Shown here piece by piece: positions 46,201 to 54,014 of a stretch of DNA of 64,000 bases; positions within the stretch are counted from its first letter, which is position 1; every line of letters begins with the position of its first letter. Under the pieces are notes generated by a model. The model was given only the letters and a program-made list of their open reading frames with translations. It was not told the DNA's origin and made no database searches. Origin of the DNA: CAYNRA01 sp046293395 (GTDB taxonomy: Bacteria; Bacteroidota; Bacteroidia; Cytophagales; Spirosomataceae). The DNA lies in NCBI GenBank assembly GCA_046293395.1, contig JBKBOU010000001.1, positions 1,302,001-1,366,000 on the forward strand, in the 5' to 3' direction. The translations under genes were made by a program, and so were the position numbers.

Positions 46201-47852
46201 CCAACGGGTTGTTGTACCACTGTAACCAGAAAGGCTGCGTCATCATCTTCCTTAATTGTTGGTCCGTTGTTCGGAGTAGAATCAGAATCTCTTTGATCTG
46301 CCCTTGTTACCTGTACAAAATTAATTGGACTCCCTGCTGAAATGGCCCTAGCCACATACGTAAAAGTAGTAGTTTGCCCAACACCTAAGGAAGCGACAGT
46401 AGCACGCAAACGCGTTGTTGACAAAGCAACAAACTGGGAACTAGACACAAATTGTATTTGCGTTGGTAAAACATCTTCTACTTCAATATTTGTAGCAGTT
46501 GAAGCCCCGTCATTGCGCAAAGTTACTGTATAGGTGATTAAATCATTTATGTTAGCAACCGTCTTATCCGCTGTTTTGGTTACACTCAAGTCAATTGTTG
46601 AGGTACAGGATTTTTCTGTAATAACTAGAATAGCAGGGTTACTTACGCACCCAGCAGTAGATGTTTCAAACAGATAATATGTTCCAGCACCTACAGAAGC
46701 AGGGTTTGCAACCAAAGCAGAAGTAGGTGAAATTCCTACACGCCATTGGAACGTTCCGCCCGTTGTCGATACGGGGTTTAGTATGTTTTGAAGTAAATTC
46801 ACACGGTCTCCTGTACAAATATCTAAAGCTGGTGGACAACTTGGCGTACTTGGAATAGCGTTTACAGTTACGGCAAATGCTTGTCTAGCAGATGTACACT
46901 CCGCTGGTTTATTTACCAATTCTGCATAATATACGGTTGTCGTTGTAGGTGTTGCATTGAATACAGCCCCGCTTGCTGTAGTAGCAACTGGGCTACCCCC
47001 CGTTGGAGTCAAATACCAATTAACTGAACTCCCATTGGTTGATGTTCCTATTAACGCCGCCGTCTCCCCTACACAGATGGAAGATTTTACAGAGGAAACC
47101 GTTACGAAATCTGTACAATTCCCCAAAACAACAGAAATGGGGCAACATCCACCCGCTGGACATGCCCCAATCGTAGTCACAAATGTATATTCACCTATCG
47201 ACCGAATAGTCAGTACACCGTTAGCATCTACTGACGCACCTGTTGTACTTGCGGTAATAGGTTGATTGTCTTTCAACCAAGTTATAGGCCCAGATGATGC
47301 AAAAGCAGGGTCAATCCCTACAACAAAAACATCACCCGTATTGAATGTTAATGGAACAGATACACAGCTGACAGCTAGGTCATCTTCGCCTAATCTACTA
47401 TTCAAAGGAGTAGAATCAGGGTCCGGATTTGAGCTATTAGAAATTTCAGAAATCACATAATGTACACCTTGCGTGAGAACACGTGCTGTAAGCGTTAACG
47501 TGACCGAGTCATTCGCAGCAATTGTTGGAATCGTCCATTGTCCTAATCCAGTAGAAGCAGTAAATGAAAAGGAAGCAGTAGTTGGGCTCACCGAAACGTA
47601 TTCCAAAGCGCCGACAGGTAATTTCACCTGAACTCCAGCAGCTGTCACATTCGTTGACGAGCTAAAATTCTTTACTGTCATGGTATATGTCACCTGCTGA
47701 CCTACCACCGGCCTCGTTGTATTTACCTTTTGTAAAAGAGATAAATCAACCGATGTTTGAGCAATAATTTGTTGTACCGAGACAAAAAATAGGGACAGTA
47801 AAAAGAACAAGGTGGTCATCCTTGTTTTTGTTCGTAAAAGTTTGCTTTGCAT
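40209..47852 (-). CDS. Giant surface adhesin with DUF11 and Cys repeats and CHU_C-type C-terminal domain
   Basis: 2547 residues. Signal peptide (TTLFFLLSLFFVSVQQIIAQ). DUF11-type Ig-like domains near 33-150, 420-530 (LSVTKTADKTVANINDLITYTV) and 555-680, two Ig-like modules before 420, and 12 Cys repeats of about 74 residues (about 690-1575) with WSTGQTGASIxVSP and TYTATC. Then more DUF11-like domains (about 1655-2450). The C-terminus from about 2460 (AMSPNGDLINDELIITGI ... WNGVANRGLFFS, YYYSIESP) is the gliding motility-associated (type B) T9SS domain. Inferred: exported by T9SS with the adjacent SprF-like protein and displayed as a long filamentous adhesin. A second Met at 47819 is an alternative start. 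Confidence 0.92.
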   Translation of the reverse strand: MQSKLLRTKTRMTTLFFLLSLFFVSVQQIIAQTSVDLSLLQKVNTTRPVVGQQVTYTMTVKNFSSSTNVTAAGVQVKLPVGALEYVSVSPTTASFSFTASTGLGQWTIPTIAANDSVTLTLTARVLTQGVHYVISEISNSSNPDPDSTPLNSRLGEDDLAVSCVSVPLTFNTGDVFVVGIDPAFASSGPITWLKDNQPITASTTGASVDANGVLTIRSIGEYTFVTTIGACPAGGCCPISVVLGNCTDFVTVSSVKSSICVGETAALIGTSTNGSSVNWYLTPTGGSPVATTASGAVFNATPTTTTVYYAELVNKPAECTSARQAFAVTVNAIPSTPSCPPALDICTGDRVNLLQNILNPVSTTGGTFQWRVGISPTSALVANPASVGAGTYYLFETSTAGCVSNPAILVITEKSCTSTIDLSVTKTADKTVANINDLITYTVTLRNDGASTATNIEVEDVLPTQIQFVSSSQFVALSTTRLRATVASLGVGQTTTFTYVARAISAGSPINFVQVTRADQRDSDSTPNNGPTIKEDDDAAFLVTVVQQPVGIADLSLTKTVNFPNPALNTAVTYLITVRNNGPNDASGVFVRDILPTGVVFIGSIGATSIELSGQRLDFGLGTIPVGTAKTIQILVGVGATGVLTNYAEILRVDQNDPDSTPGNQSITEDDDDTVSVTVGGGTTCNTGQLLISCSNPFICPGQSTTLTASGSCAGTITWSNGQTGATITVTPSITTTYTASCVISPTCVGPASNPITVVVSNPLAPTIQANRTVLCDPTDAAILTATNCAGIITWSNGQLGSSIQVSPQTTTNYTATCKIGGCESGISNTVTITRGVRPNAPTIAATKTTACANENITLTATNCTGVINWSTGQTGASITVSSSTTRTYTATCTVGSCVSTASNSVTITITEPFPISIISTADEVCVGTAATLTANGCTGGSISWSTGQTGASIQVSPTATTTYTATCTVGVCTSSATKQISSKQTPTAPIVQAPKNTLCVGETILLSATNCTGIVTWSTGATGNTLAVSPTVPTNYSATCTVNGCVSPASTTITLTPVRPVVQIISSKPTICIGETVTLVASGCEGSLRWNIGATTGSISVAPTTTTTYTVSCTLSGCIAEASAVIQVTPPIAAPVITSSKENVCSGESTTLTAANCAGTISWSTGQTGASIQVSPTATTTYTATCTVNSCTNTAQKVVTVQPLPNPPLVTCGSERICAGDEVVFTANNCAGTVTWSTGFVGNIMAVKPAVTTAYSATCTVNGCTSPASTPVTIQVLTPSPKIVASSEVICGADSVTLIATNCAGTIRWSTGSLEVSIRVKPAVTTSYTLSCTVEGCTGTDTKQILVATGTPPVITATSTSVCAGSSVTLSATSCAGEVVWSTGQTGASITVSPTTTTTYTAQCRATNSCISAISNGITVSVTSQSTAPTLNITNATVCSGDQVNLIATGCSGIITWSTGETGTSIVVRPTTNTVVSATCKIGSCESIATNVTLNVGVPAAPTITASSSVVCVGSSVTLTAANCAGTVRWSDGQTGASIVVSPTSQTSYTAICATTTCQSVSSNSITLTIGAAIAKPSVRDIKNICPATTANLTTALTSTPSSPNGSFVYLTGSQPNSPAVSSVTSVGAGTYFIFERAATGCLSEGGRVVVAIDECTITTDTAKADIAVTITASNVAPSVGDSLIYTIRVTNNGPGIARIVDVLSTVPTGSGTVIGLDGLTLAGNNLSARILNLPKDSSRVFRFQVVHLAQLPVVQEAVVTLVSQTDPILSNNRASVTVSCATCSVVSLGSALGIIDTTRVGNDCVDVTYQALLKNRGTVLLTNVGLVDSLQKSFALPATFTVVKAPTLNAGSNLVINTSFNGAGDARLLFPTGSLAVGRTDTIRYTVRVCPGNLKDFLTQTIASATGTLSSGASQSVQVRSNVGFNPDAVGTNPTPLTITNDVNPPVNNACIGLALSAQTERLPNNISVVTYKAIIKNCGIDSLSTVQLCDTLSTTFRSPAMASILQKPSVNAGSQLRADTTFNGFDRTCMLLPSSTLAPGKVDTLTWKVRIVENGSTGPFVNNVLVTARNVLGELVQDVSNDGLDPNPVGSIPTVVNLVTLPNALIGLAKELGEVNKLDSAGTRFSINFNFYLKNYGTTEVRNVQLEDNLAEVFGDNVLIEQTTITADNGLTVDTTFTGVGELIGLLVDSTSVLPGQSTRVVRLNVRINRGTSNQSIFSNTALLSGRVGTTTVDDVSTEGVNPDPDLDGDPRNNSTPTQFDLGEPLLPQFNTKLGIAKQAALNPIRNVDGSFDVTYNVVVKNYGTVPMRAVQLADDLVATFGNTTNFSLFVKPLVRSGSTLVANRAFDGVNDTNLLVADSSSLAPNASDTLRFIVKVRNFTASNVTYRNLVVGAAIADTLVLTDLSFAGLDPDPDGDGNPGNNNLATPVTIEASNTNPGGEVIVSDAMSPNGDLINDELIITGITESDELRVRIYTRWGQLVFESDNYRRDFPDPNTGWNGVANRGLFFSTGGVPDGTYYYSIESPVQSVLNGEIRFNFITIAR
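43130..45780 (-). repeat. 12 tandem ~74-residue Cys repeats inside the adhesin gene
   Basis: Each unit carries about four cysteines and the pattern CxGxxxxLTA, CxGxIxWSTGQTG, SIxVSP, TTTYTATC, C. I counted 12 WSTG/WSNG-type cores (variants include WNIG, WSDG). Several units are closely similar (for example units 3, 4, 7 and 10), a sign of recent duplication. Confidence 0.85.
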
Positions 47853-48044
47853 ACTCTTAGCTTAATTGTTTATAAATGGACACGTAGGATAAGAAAACTT
47901 ATTGGGTATCTTGCCCTCCTCATCCCCGCATCTTGTTAAAAAGGGGAACAACTTGAAACCTCAATCAAGCCAAAACTGTGCCAAAACAAAATCTTGTACG
48001 CGCTAGATTTCCAAATAAGGAAAAAATGAGTCGATAATTACAAG

Positions 48045-48092
48045 TTGAGGGATGGTCAAGCAATTATTTCAAATTGCTTGACCATCCCTCAA
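48045..48092 (-). terminator. 21-bp hairpin after the Omp85-like gene
   Basis: 48045-48065 pairs perfectly with 48072-48092 (core GAGGGATGGTCAAGCAATT), 6-nt loop. It lies 35 nt after the stop of the gene at 48128. It has no T-run, so its role as terminator is likely but not certain. The rest of 47853-48127 showed no ORF; no clear promoter was seen for the adhesin gene. Confidence 0.65.
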
Positions 48093-48127
48093 AATATACG
48101 TATTCTACACGTGAAAAGATGTTTTAC

Positions 48128-50413
48128 CTAGAAATCATGCCCTAAAGAAAAATGCAAAACAGGTCTGGAAACTACCTTATCTTCTATACCCCAAGCATAA
48201 TCAAATCGAATAAAATAACCTAAAATTGTCGTTCTTGCACCAATTCCGTAACCCATTAGAAATGGATTTTTGAAGTTTGTAACTTCCGCACGAAATGGAT
48301 TTGTTCCTCCACCAATAATCTCTGTATTTAAACTATTCTGTCTTGAAAAAGGCCCTTTTGTTCCATTCCAAGCAGCTCCAAAATCATCGAAAATGACCAA
48401 CTGAAGATTCCGTAGTGCATTTGAAACAGCTGCATTTTGAGCCAATAAATCAGCCATTGAAAAACGCAATTCTATGTTGGCTAAAACATGGTTGTGACCG
48501 TACATTTTTCCGAAATTGAAGCCACGTAAGGACCCAGCAAAATTGTAAAAAGCCAAATCACGTAAATCCATCGGAATACCGATATTCTGACCTGCATTTG
48601 TCTGAACTTGTCTATTAATCCAATTCTCTGTTCCACCCAAAAACGTGTATTTAGGATCCGCTCCTTGCGATAATCCAACCGAAGCCCGCGCTGCGAGTAC
48701 AACCCCTGGAACAATCTTTTGGTAACGTCTTAAGTCAATCATTAACCGGTCAAATCCTTGGTTCTGTCTGTTCACACTGTATTGTCTATCCAAAATCACT
48801 TTCATCTTTGTTCCGACCGGAAAATTTACGTAGGGCACTTTCGTATTATCGTAAACCCATGCCATAGAAGCACCAAAAAAAGTAGTTTGAAGAATATCTT
48901 TCGTCAAATCGTTGTAATCTACATCTGTTATATTGGCAACACTCAGATTACCTGTCAAACGCATTTTTTTCGACAAAGGATAAGAGGCTTGCGAGTAAAT
49001 ACGCTGATCTAATACGCGGCGATTGAAAAACAGCGTATTGTTTTCAGGCAAAGAAACACGCAAGGGTCTAAACAAAAAATGACTCCGGAAATCAACTTGA
49101 TCCAAGGCAATCGAGCGGCGATCAAAACCCACACGCCAATCGATTTTCTGTGTTAGGTTTTCATAATATGCTTTGATATCGTGACTTCGAATCGTCGGAG
49201 AAACATATAATGACAAGTTTATGATGTGATTTTCTAGTAAATCATTCAAAACCAGTTGATTTTTCATGCCCAATCTCCGCACCGGGTCGTTAACGAAAGT
49301 CGTTACTAAATCTCCGGGAATCAGCATGTTTGTAAATGCTTTTGGTGGTCGAACAACCACTTCCTTCGAATCTGCCCCTTCTTTCTTCGCTTCTTGGTTG
49401 GATTTTGAAGCAACAGGTTGGTTCATTTTCCCCTTGGTTTGTGCTAAAAACTTTTCTATGTTCTTTGCATCAAATAGGTAATTGTCTGTATCTACTTCTC
49501 CCTCTTTTAAGACGCCCAAACGCGAAGCAGAAGAAGACAACTTTGTCTCTTTATTTTCTTTTGGTTGAGCTAATTTTATATCCGGCGGCCCCACTAAATA
49601 AAAATTCCTCCACTCTTTTAAGAAAGTCGTGAAGGAAACGCCCAACGTACTTGTTATGCTTGATTGCTCCGTCCGGATTATTCGGGTTAAGTTCAATACA
49701 CTTGAGATATTATCTTTCCCATACCGAACGGCAATGTAATTCCAAATCGATGCGCCAATCAACTGGGCATCATCCCCTTCTAACGTACTTAATTTCTTTT
49801 GTTCATTTCTTGCTATTGCAGCAACAACCTGCTCTTTTACCGTTTCGTTTGTAAAATCTGTGGCTACATATCCTGAAATTCCTTTCATAAACCACTCTGG
49901 TAAAGTCAACATCAAAGAACTTTGCAAAACCTCTTTCAATGAGCCTCCAAAGAGCATATCGTAGAGAAACAAATCCGTCACCTGCGTCAATAATGCCTTA
50001 TCAAATGCTTCGTCGTTGCCTTTGAATGCAATTTGAACTCTGGAGCGTGCGACATTCATGATGCTTCCGTCTAGGGCGTTATTGGTCAATAAACCCATAT
50101 TACTTTGTTCCAAATCACGTGGATTGGCGTAAATAAAGACCTTCATCGCTGAAAACGGCGTATAACCCAAGATGTCTGTGATTCGTCTGTACTCATTTTC
50201 AAGCATTTTAGCAGACTTCAAAGCCAAAGGCTCTCCACCTCTGTAGTAATTTACCTCGAAATTTGCTGTCCGAATCGTCAACCAATCAAATCGTTTCGTT
50301 TGAATTCTATTGGCACCAAATTCTTCTTCCGTTGCTGAAAAATACCGCTGGGCAGCTACTTCTGTACTGATAAACCCGACGAAAAAGAAAAGGAATAAAC
50401 GTATTTTTTGCAT
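48128..50413 (-). CDS. Omp85/BamA-like barrel with degenerate peptidase-MA-like domain
   Basis: 761 residues, signal peptide to VAAQ (residue 22). N-terminal part (about 45-280): RTANFEVNYYRGGEPLALKSA and later LPEWFMKGISGYVA and SIWNYIAVRYG align with gluzincin peptidase MA, but the zinc helix that should read HExxH reads LLTQVTDLFLYDML, so no zinc site. After a linker (about 280-360) comes a β-barrel (about 380-761) with the Omp85-like loop NFAGSLRGFNFGKMYG and terminal strand VLHFSLGHDF. Inferred: outer-membrane barrel with a non-catalytic periplasmic domain. It is 22 nt after the FAD oxidoreductase gene. Confidence 0.75.
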   Translation of the reverse strand: MQKIRLFLFFFVGFISTEVAAQRYFSATEEEFGANRIQTKRFDWLTIRTANFEVNYYRGGEPLALKSAKMLENEYRRITDILGYTPFSAMKVFIYANPRDLEQSNMGLLTNNALDGSIMNVARSRVQIAFKGNDEAFDKALLTQVTDLFLYDMLFGGSLKEVLQSSLMLTLPEWFMKGISGYVATDFTNETVKEQVVAAIARNEQKKLSTLEGDDAQLIGASIWNYIAVRYGKDNISSVLNLTRIIRTEQSSITSTLGVSFTTFLKEWRNFYLVGPPDIKLAQPKENKETKLSSSASRLGVLKEGEVDTDNYLFDAKNIEKFLAQTKGKMNQPVASKSNQEAKKEGADSKEVVVRPPKAFTNMLIPGDLVTTFVNDPVRRLGMKNQLVLNDLLENHIINLSLYVSPTIRSHDIKAYYENLTQKIDWRVGFDRRSIALDQVDFRSHFLFRPLRVSLPENNTLFFNRRVLDQRIYSQASYPLSKKMRLTGNLSVANITDVDYNDLTKDILQTTFFGASMAWVYDNTKVPYVNFPVGTKMKVILDRQYSVNRQNQGFDRLMIDLRRYQKIVPGVVLAARASVGLSQGADPKYTFLGGTENWINRQVQTNAGQNIGIPMDLRDLAFYNFAGSLRGFNFGKMYGHNHVLANIELRFSMADLLAQNAAVSNALRNLQLVIFDDFGAAWNGTKGPFSRQNSLNTEIIGGGTNPFRAEVTNFKNPFLMGYGIGARTTILGYFIRFDYAWGIEDKVVSRPVLHFSLGHDF

Positions 50414-50435
50414 ATCGTATCACGTGTTTGGGTCT

Positions 50436-51491
50436 TCAATATAACGAGTAATGTCGTTCAATAGTTATTTCTGAATTTAATTCTTTCCCGTTCTCCAGAT
50501 AATCAATAAATTCTTGAATACACCAAGGGCCCAACGAAACACCTTTCGTACCTAAGCCGTTGACAATATACATGTTTTCATATTCTGGATGTTTTCCAAT
50601 AATTGGACGGCGATCTTTCGTAGCTGGACGAACTCCCGCTTGTTGTTGTACAATCTGGAAATCTGCTGCTAAAAAACGTTCTATGTTGGTTGACAAATAC
50701 ACACGACCATCGGCGGTGGGTTCCCAATCCAACTCATGCCATACATACGTTGCCCCCAACCGGAAAAGATGATTTCCCAGCGGAATCATCCATTTTCCTT
50801 GATTCACCATTTTGTCATCAGGAAAGCCTTGCACCTCTGCAACCAAGGTTTCTCCCTTCACAGGATTGAACGGCAACCACGAAAAATAGGGGTTGTCTTT
50901 GGCGAAAAATCCTTCACAAAAAATGATACGCTTTGCCTCCCACGTTTTATACCGAACACCTTCTTTGGTCATTTTTAAGTCGGAATACGCAAATGTTTCG
51001 TCTATCAGTGCATCATTCGCCTCCAAGTCCGCTTTCCAGGCTTGCAAAAAACAAGGTACGTCTATCCAACCCGATTGACGTGTGAGAAGTCCTCCCATTT
51101 TATTTTTGAGCTGTTTGGAATACTCCTCAGGGGTTTCTATAACGGTAAGATACGAAGCAAGTACTGGATTTTCCTCCATTATTTTCAAAAATTGCGTACG
51201 CTGTTTTTCGTTGGCAAAGGGTCTAAATATAGGCACTTGATGCAAAAAACGCGCGGAAAGCTCTTGTTCTACCTCAGCGTAATACGTAAGAAGATAAGGA
51301 AAAATAACGTCTGCTAACCATGTTTTAGCCAAATGTTTGCCCGTCACCGGATTGAACATTCCGCCAGCTACTTGAGAAGAAGACGGCCAAGAGGAATTGG
51401 AGATAACTTTTATTTTTTTTCCTAGTTTTCTCAATTTATGTGAAGTAATACTCCCAGCAAGCCCTTGGCCAACAATCAGGTAATCAAGCAT
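50436..51491 (-). CDS. FAD-dependent oxidoreductase (DAO family)
   Basis: 351 residues. N-terminal Rossmann motif YLIVGQGLAGSITSHKLRK (GxGxxG), then SSSQVAGGMFNPVTGKHLAK, IIFCEGFFAKDNPYFSWLPFNPVKGETL, and near the C-terminus GVRPATKDRRPIIGKHPEY, NMYIVNGLGTKGVSLGPW. These match the glycine-oxidase-like/MnmC C-domain-like branch. It oxidises an amine substrate, identity unknown. The start overlaps the cmk stop by 8 nt, so translation is probably coupled. No export signal. Confidence 0.87.
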   Translation of the reverse strand: MLDYLIVGQGLAGSITSHKLRKLGKKIKVISNSSWPSSSQVAGGMFNPVTGKHLAKTWLADVIFPYLLTYYAEVEQELSARFLHQVPIFRPFANEKQRTQFLKIMEENPVLASYLTVIETPEEYSKQLKNKMGGLLTRQSGWIDVPCFLQAWKADLEANDALIDETFAYSDLKMTKEGVRYKTWEAKRIIFCEGFFAKDNPYFSWLPFNPVKGETLVAEVQGFPDDKMVNQGKWMIPLGNHLFRLGATYVWHELDWEPTADGRVYLSTNIERFLAADFQIVQQQAGVRPATKDRRPIIGKHPEYENMYIVNGLGTKGVSLGPWCIQEFIDYLENGKELNSEITIERHYSLY

Positions 51492-52188
51492 TTCTAGGAA
51501 TTTCTAAGGGTTGAATGGCACGAACACTATCCGCCCACAAACAGATTTGTTCTACTTGCTCGTCTAGGGTCATGAACGACGTATCTAAAAGTACCGCGTC
51601 TTGTGCTTGCCGGAGTGGGCTTTCGGCACGCGTTGTATCAATCAAGTCTCGCTTTTCGATATTATCTAAGATTTCTTGTAAGCCAAGAACCTCTCCTTTT
51701 TCAAGTAATTCTAGTTGTCTTCTTTGCGCACGAATGGAGGGCTCTGCCGTCATAAATACTTTAAGTTCAGCATCCGGAAAAACGACTGTTCCGATGTCTC
51801 GACCATCCATAACCAACCCTCTGCGTTTTCCCATTTTTCGCTGTTGGTCCACCATAGCATGACGAACTGCTCCGATGGCACTGACCTCACTGACTAAGTT
51901 TGCGATGTATAATTTACGGATTTCCTTCTCTACATTTAGCCCATTCAAATAAGTTTCATTTGCTCCATCGTCACTGCGTCGAAATTCAATAGTTACTTGG
52001 GAAAGTGCTTTTGCGATCTCTTTCGGATTGGTCAAGGCTACGTGATTTTGGTGAAAATACAACGTAACTGCACGGTACATCGCCCCTGTATCAATATAGG
52101 TAAATCCGAGTTGGCTAGCCACCAACTTGGCTGTTGAGCTTTTTCCACAACTTGAGTAGCCGTCAATGGCTATGATAATCTTCTGCAT
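51484..52188 (-). CDS. cmk: Cytidylate kinase
   Basis: Phosphorylates CMP and dCMP. 234 residues. P-loop IAIDGYSSCGKSSTAKLVAS, YIDTGAMYRAVTLYF, VMDGRDIGTVVFPDAELKVFMTAEPSIRA and TTRAESPLRQAQDAVLLDTS are characteristic. It overlaps the oxidoreductase by 8 nt and is 36 nt after miaA, so miaA-cmk-oxidoreductase look like one operon. Confidence 0.96.
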   Translation of the reverse strand: MQKIIIAIDGYSSCGKSSTAKLVASQLGFTYIDTGAMYRAVTLYFHQNHVALTNPKEIAKALSQVTIEFRRSDDGANETYLNGLNVEKEIRKLYIANLVSEVSAIGAVRHAMVDQQRKMGKRRGLVMDGRDIGTVVFPDAELKVFMTAEPSIRAQRRQLELLEKGEVLGLQEILDNIEKRDLIDTTRAESPLRQAQDAVLLDTSFMTLDEQVEQICLWADSVRAIQPLEIPRNA

Positions 52189-52224
52189 ATCTTGGTTATT
52201 TCTACAAATTAAATGACTTGACTG

Positions 52225-53172
52225 TCACCTATCACTATTTACTCCACCTTTCTGTAAAGCTTTTTCAATCCAATCCTGTATCTCTTCTTGGTCGTCTGGA
52301 TGAAACCACGCAAAAACATCTTGGTTCCGAAACCACGTCAGCTGTCGCTTTGCATACCGACGTGTATTTTGTTGAATAAGCGCAACCATTTCATCGTACG
52401 AAATCAACTCATCAAAGTACATAAATACTTCTTTATATCCAACGGTTTGCAACGCATTGTGTGTTCGAAAGGAAGAAACAGAACGAACTTCATCCAACAA
52501 ACCTGCCTTCAACATATCCTCAACTCGTTGATTTATACGCGCATACAACTCTTCTCGTGGTCTATTCAACGCTATTTTAATCCATTCAAAATCCCGATTT
52601 ATTTTCTTTTTTTGATGGAAATGAGAAAAAGGCAAACCCGTGTATTGTATCATTTCAAGGGCTCGAACTACCCGTTGCGCATTTTTAAGATCTACTTTTA
52701 CAGCATATTCAGCATCTAATTGGGTAAGTTCATTTGCTAGTTTATCAAGCCCCTCCACTTCCAGACGTTGCATCAATTGGGTACGAATAGCCAGCGGAAC
52801 AGGTGGCATTTCGTCTAATCCTTCCACCAATGCCTTGATAAATAAGCCAGATCCTCCAGTTACAATAAGTACATCGTGACTTTCAAATAACTCATTTAGT
52901 AACTCTAGAGCAGCACGTTCGTAATCGCCTGCACCAAATAAATCCTGAATGGAGTGGGAGTCAATGAAATAATGGGGAATCCCCTGCTGCTCTTCACGCG
53001 TTGGTTTGGCAGTTCCTATCGCTAATTCCCGATAGAATTGGCGCGAATCGCACGAAATAATGACGGTATTGAACCGCTTCGCTAACTCAATAGCAAGCGC
53101 GGTTTTTCCTACGGCAGTTGGGCCTGCTAACAACAAAACAAATTTTTTCCCTAGCACAAAAGATGATTCCAT
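52225..53172 (-). CDS. miaA: tRNA dimethylallyltransferase
   Basis: Adds the isopentenyl group to A37 of UNN-reading tRNAs. 315 residues. P-loop LAGPTAVGKTALAIELAKRF, ISCDSRQFYRELAIGTAKPT, VTGGSGLFIKALVEGLD and YAKRQLTWFRNQ are the family signatures. First gene of a likely operon with cmk. A promoter -7 element ends 4 nt before the ATG. Confidence 0.96.
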   Translation of the reverse strand: MESSFVLGKKFVLLLAGPTAVGKTALAIELAKRFNTVIISCDSRQFYRELAIGTAKPTREEQQGIPHYFIDSHSIQDLFGAGDYERAALELLNELFESHDVLIVTGGSGLFIKALVEGLDEMPPVPLAIRTQLMQRLEVEGLDKLANELTQLDAEYAVKVDLKNAQRVVRALEMIQYTGLPFSHFHQKKKINRDFEWIKIALNRPREELYARINQRVEDMLKAGLLDEVRSVSSFRTHNALQTVGYKEVFMYFDELISYDEMVALIQQNTRRYAKRQLTWFRNQDVFAWFHPDDQEEIQDWIEKALQKGGVNSDR

Positions 53173-53176
53173 GCAA

Positions 53177-53184
53177 CAAAATTA
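53177..53184 (-). promoter_or_regulatory. Promoter -7 element for miaA
   Basis: TAATTTTG on the minus strand, 4 nt before the miaA ATG, the same spacing as at recQ. It implies a leaderless or near-leaderless mRNA if functional. Confidence 0.4.
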
Positions 53185-53276
53185 CCATTTTGACCGAAAA
53201 AGGTAATATAGTCGCCCTTTTATAGCTGAAAGATTTATCCGTATTTTGTACCTTGTTATACTTTTTTACCCAACGT

Positions 53277-54014
53277 ATGTTATTACGCGACCGACTTATA
53301 CACGAAGGAAATTTCCTTTTCAAATACCGAGGCTTGTTGCCTATACTCTTTCTTTTGGGTGAATGTGCCTTCTTGATTTCCTCCACAAACCGTATCTCAA
53401 GCCCCTTTTTTTCTCAAATGTCCTACTTAACAGTAGGTCTTACAGGACTAGCTATTCGCGTTTTCGTTGTTGGCTATTCACCCGCCGATACGTCCGGTAG
53501 AAATACCCTAGAAGGACAAAAAGCGGCATCCCTAACGACAACAGGCGCCTATTCGTTGGTCAGAAATCCCTTGTATCTGGGCAATTTTTTCCTTTGGCTG
53601 AGTATTGCATTATTCACAGAAAATCTCCTTTTTATACTTATATTCTCTTGTAGTTATTGGCTTTATTATGAGCGAATTATACTTGCAGAAGAGGATTTTT
53701 TACAAACTAAATTTAAGGAAAATTACACACAATGGGCAGCACGAACTCCTGCGTTTATTCCCCTATTTACTGGCTATACTTCACCTGCGCTGTCTTTCAG
53801 TTGGAAAAAGGTAGTCAAAAAAGAAAAAAATGGATTCGTTGCTTTATTTACCTTATTTTTTCTCCTTGACTACCTTCAAAAATATCTTTTAAACCCTTTC
53901 TTACAACCCACAGATTCTATTTGGTTTCTTCCTTTTTTGGTGAGTGCTATTCTTTATTTTTTTCTCAAATATATCAAACGTTTCACCCATTTATTGGAAG
54001 AAGACGGCCGTTAA
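53277..54014 (+). CDS. Isoprenylcysteine-methyltransferase-like membrane protein
   Basis: 245 residues with about six TM segments. The family motif is TTTGAYSLVRNPLYLGNFFLWL with YSPADTSGRN before it and, later, LAEEDFLQTKFKENYTQWAARTPAFIP, typical of ICMT/PEMT-type SAM-dependent membrane methyltransferases. Candidates include lipid A phosphate methyltransferases (LmtA type); the substrate cannot be decided. The ATG at 53277 is preferred over the TTG at 53253. Its stop abuts the stop of the next, convergent gene with no base between them, and there is no terminator there. Confidence 0.8.
   Translation: MLLRDRLIHEGNFLFKYRGLLPILFLLGECAFLISSTNRISSPFFSQMSYLTVGLTGLAIRVFVVGYSPADTSGRNTLEGQKAASLTTTGAYSLVRNPLYLGNFFLWLSIALFTENLLFILIFSCSYWLYYERIILAEEDFLQTKFKENYTQWAARTPAFIPLFTGYTSPALSFSWKKVVKKEKNGFVALFTLFFLLDYLQKYLLNPFLQPTDSIWFLPFLVSAILYFFLKYIKRFTHLLEEDGR

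Noticed and set aside
41461..47460. Many plus-strand ORFs of 60-118 residues opposite the adhesin gene
   Set aside because: They are mirror images of the repeated Ser/Thr-rich coding sequence and recur with its period; no independent gene signals.
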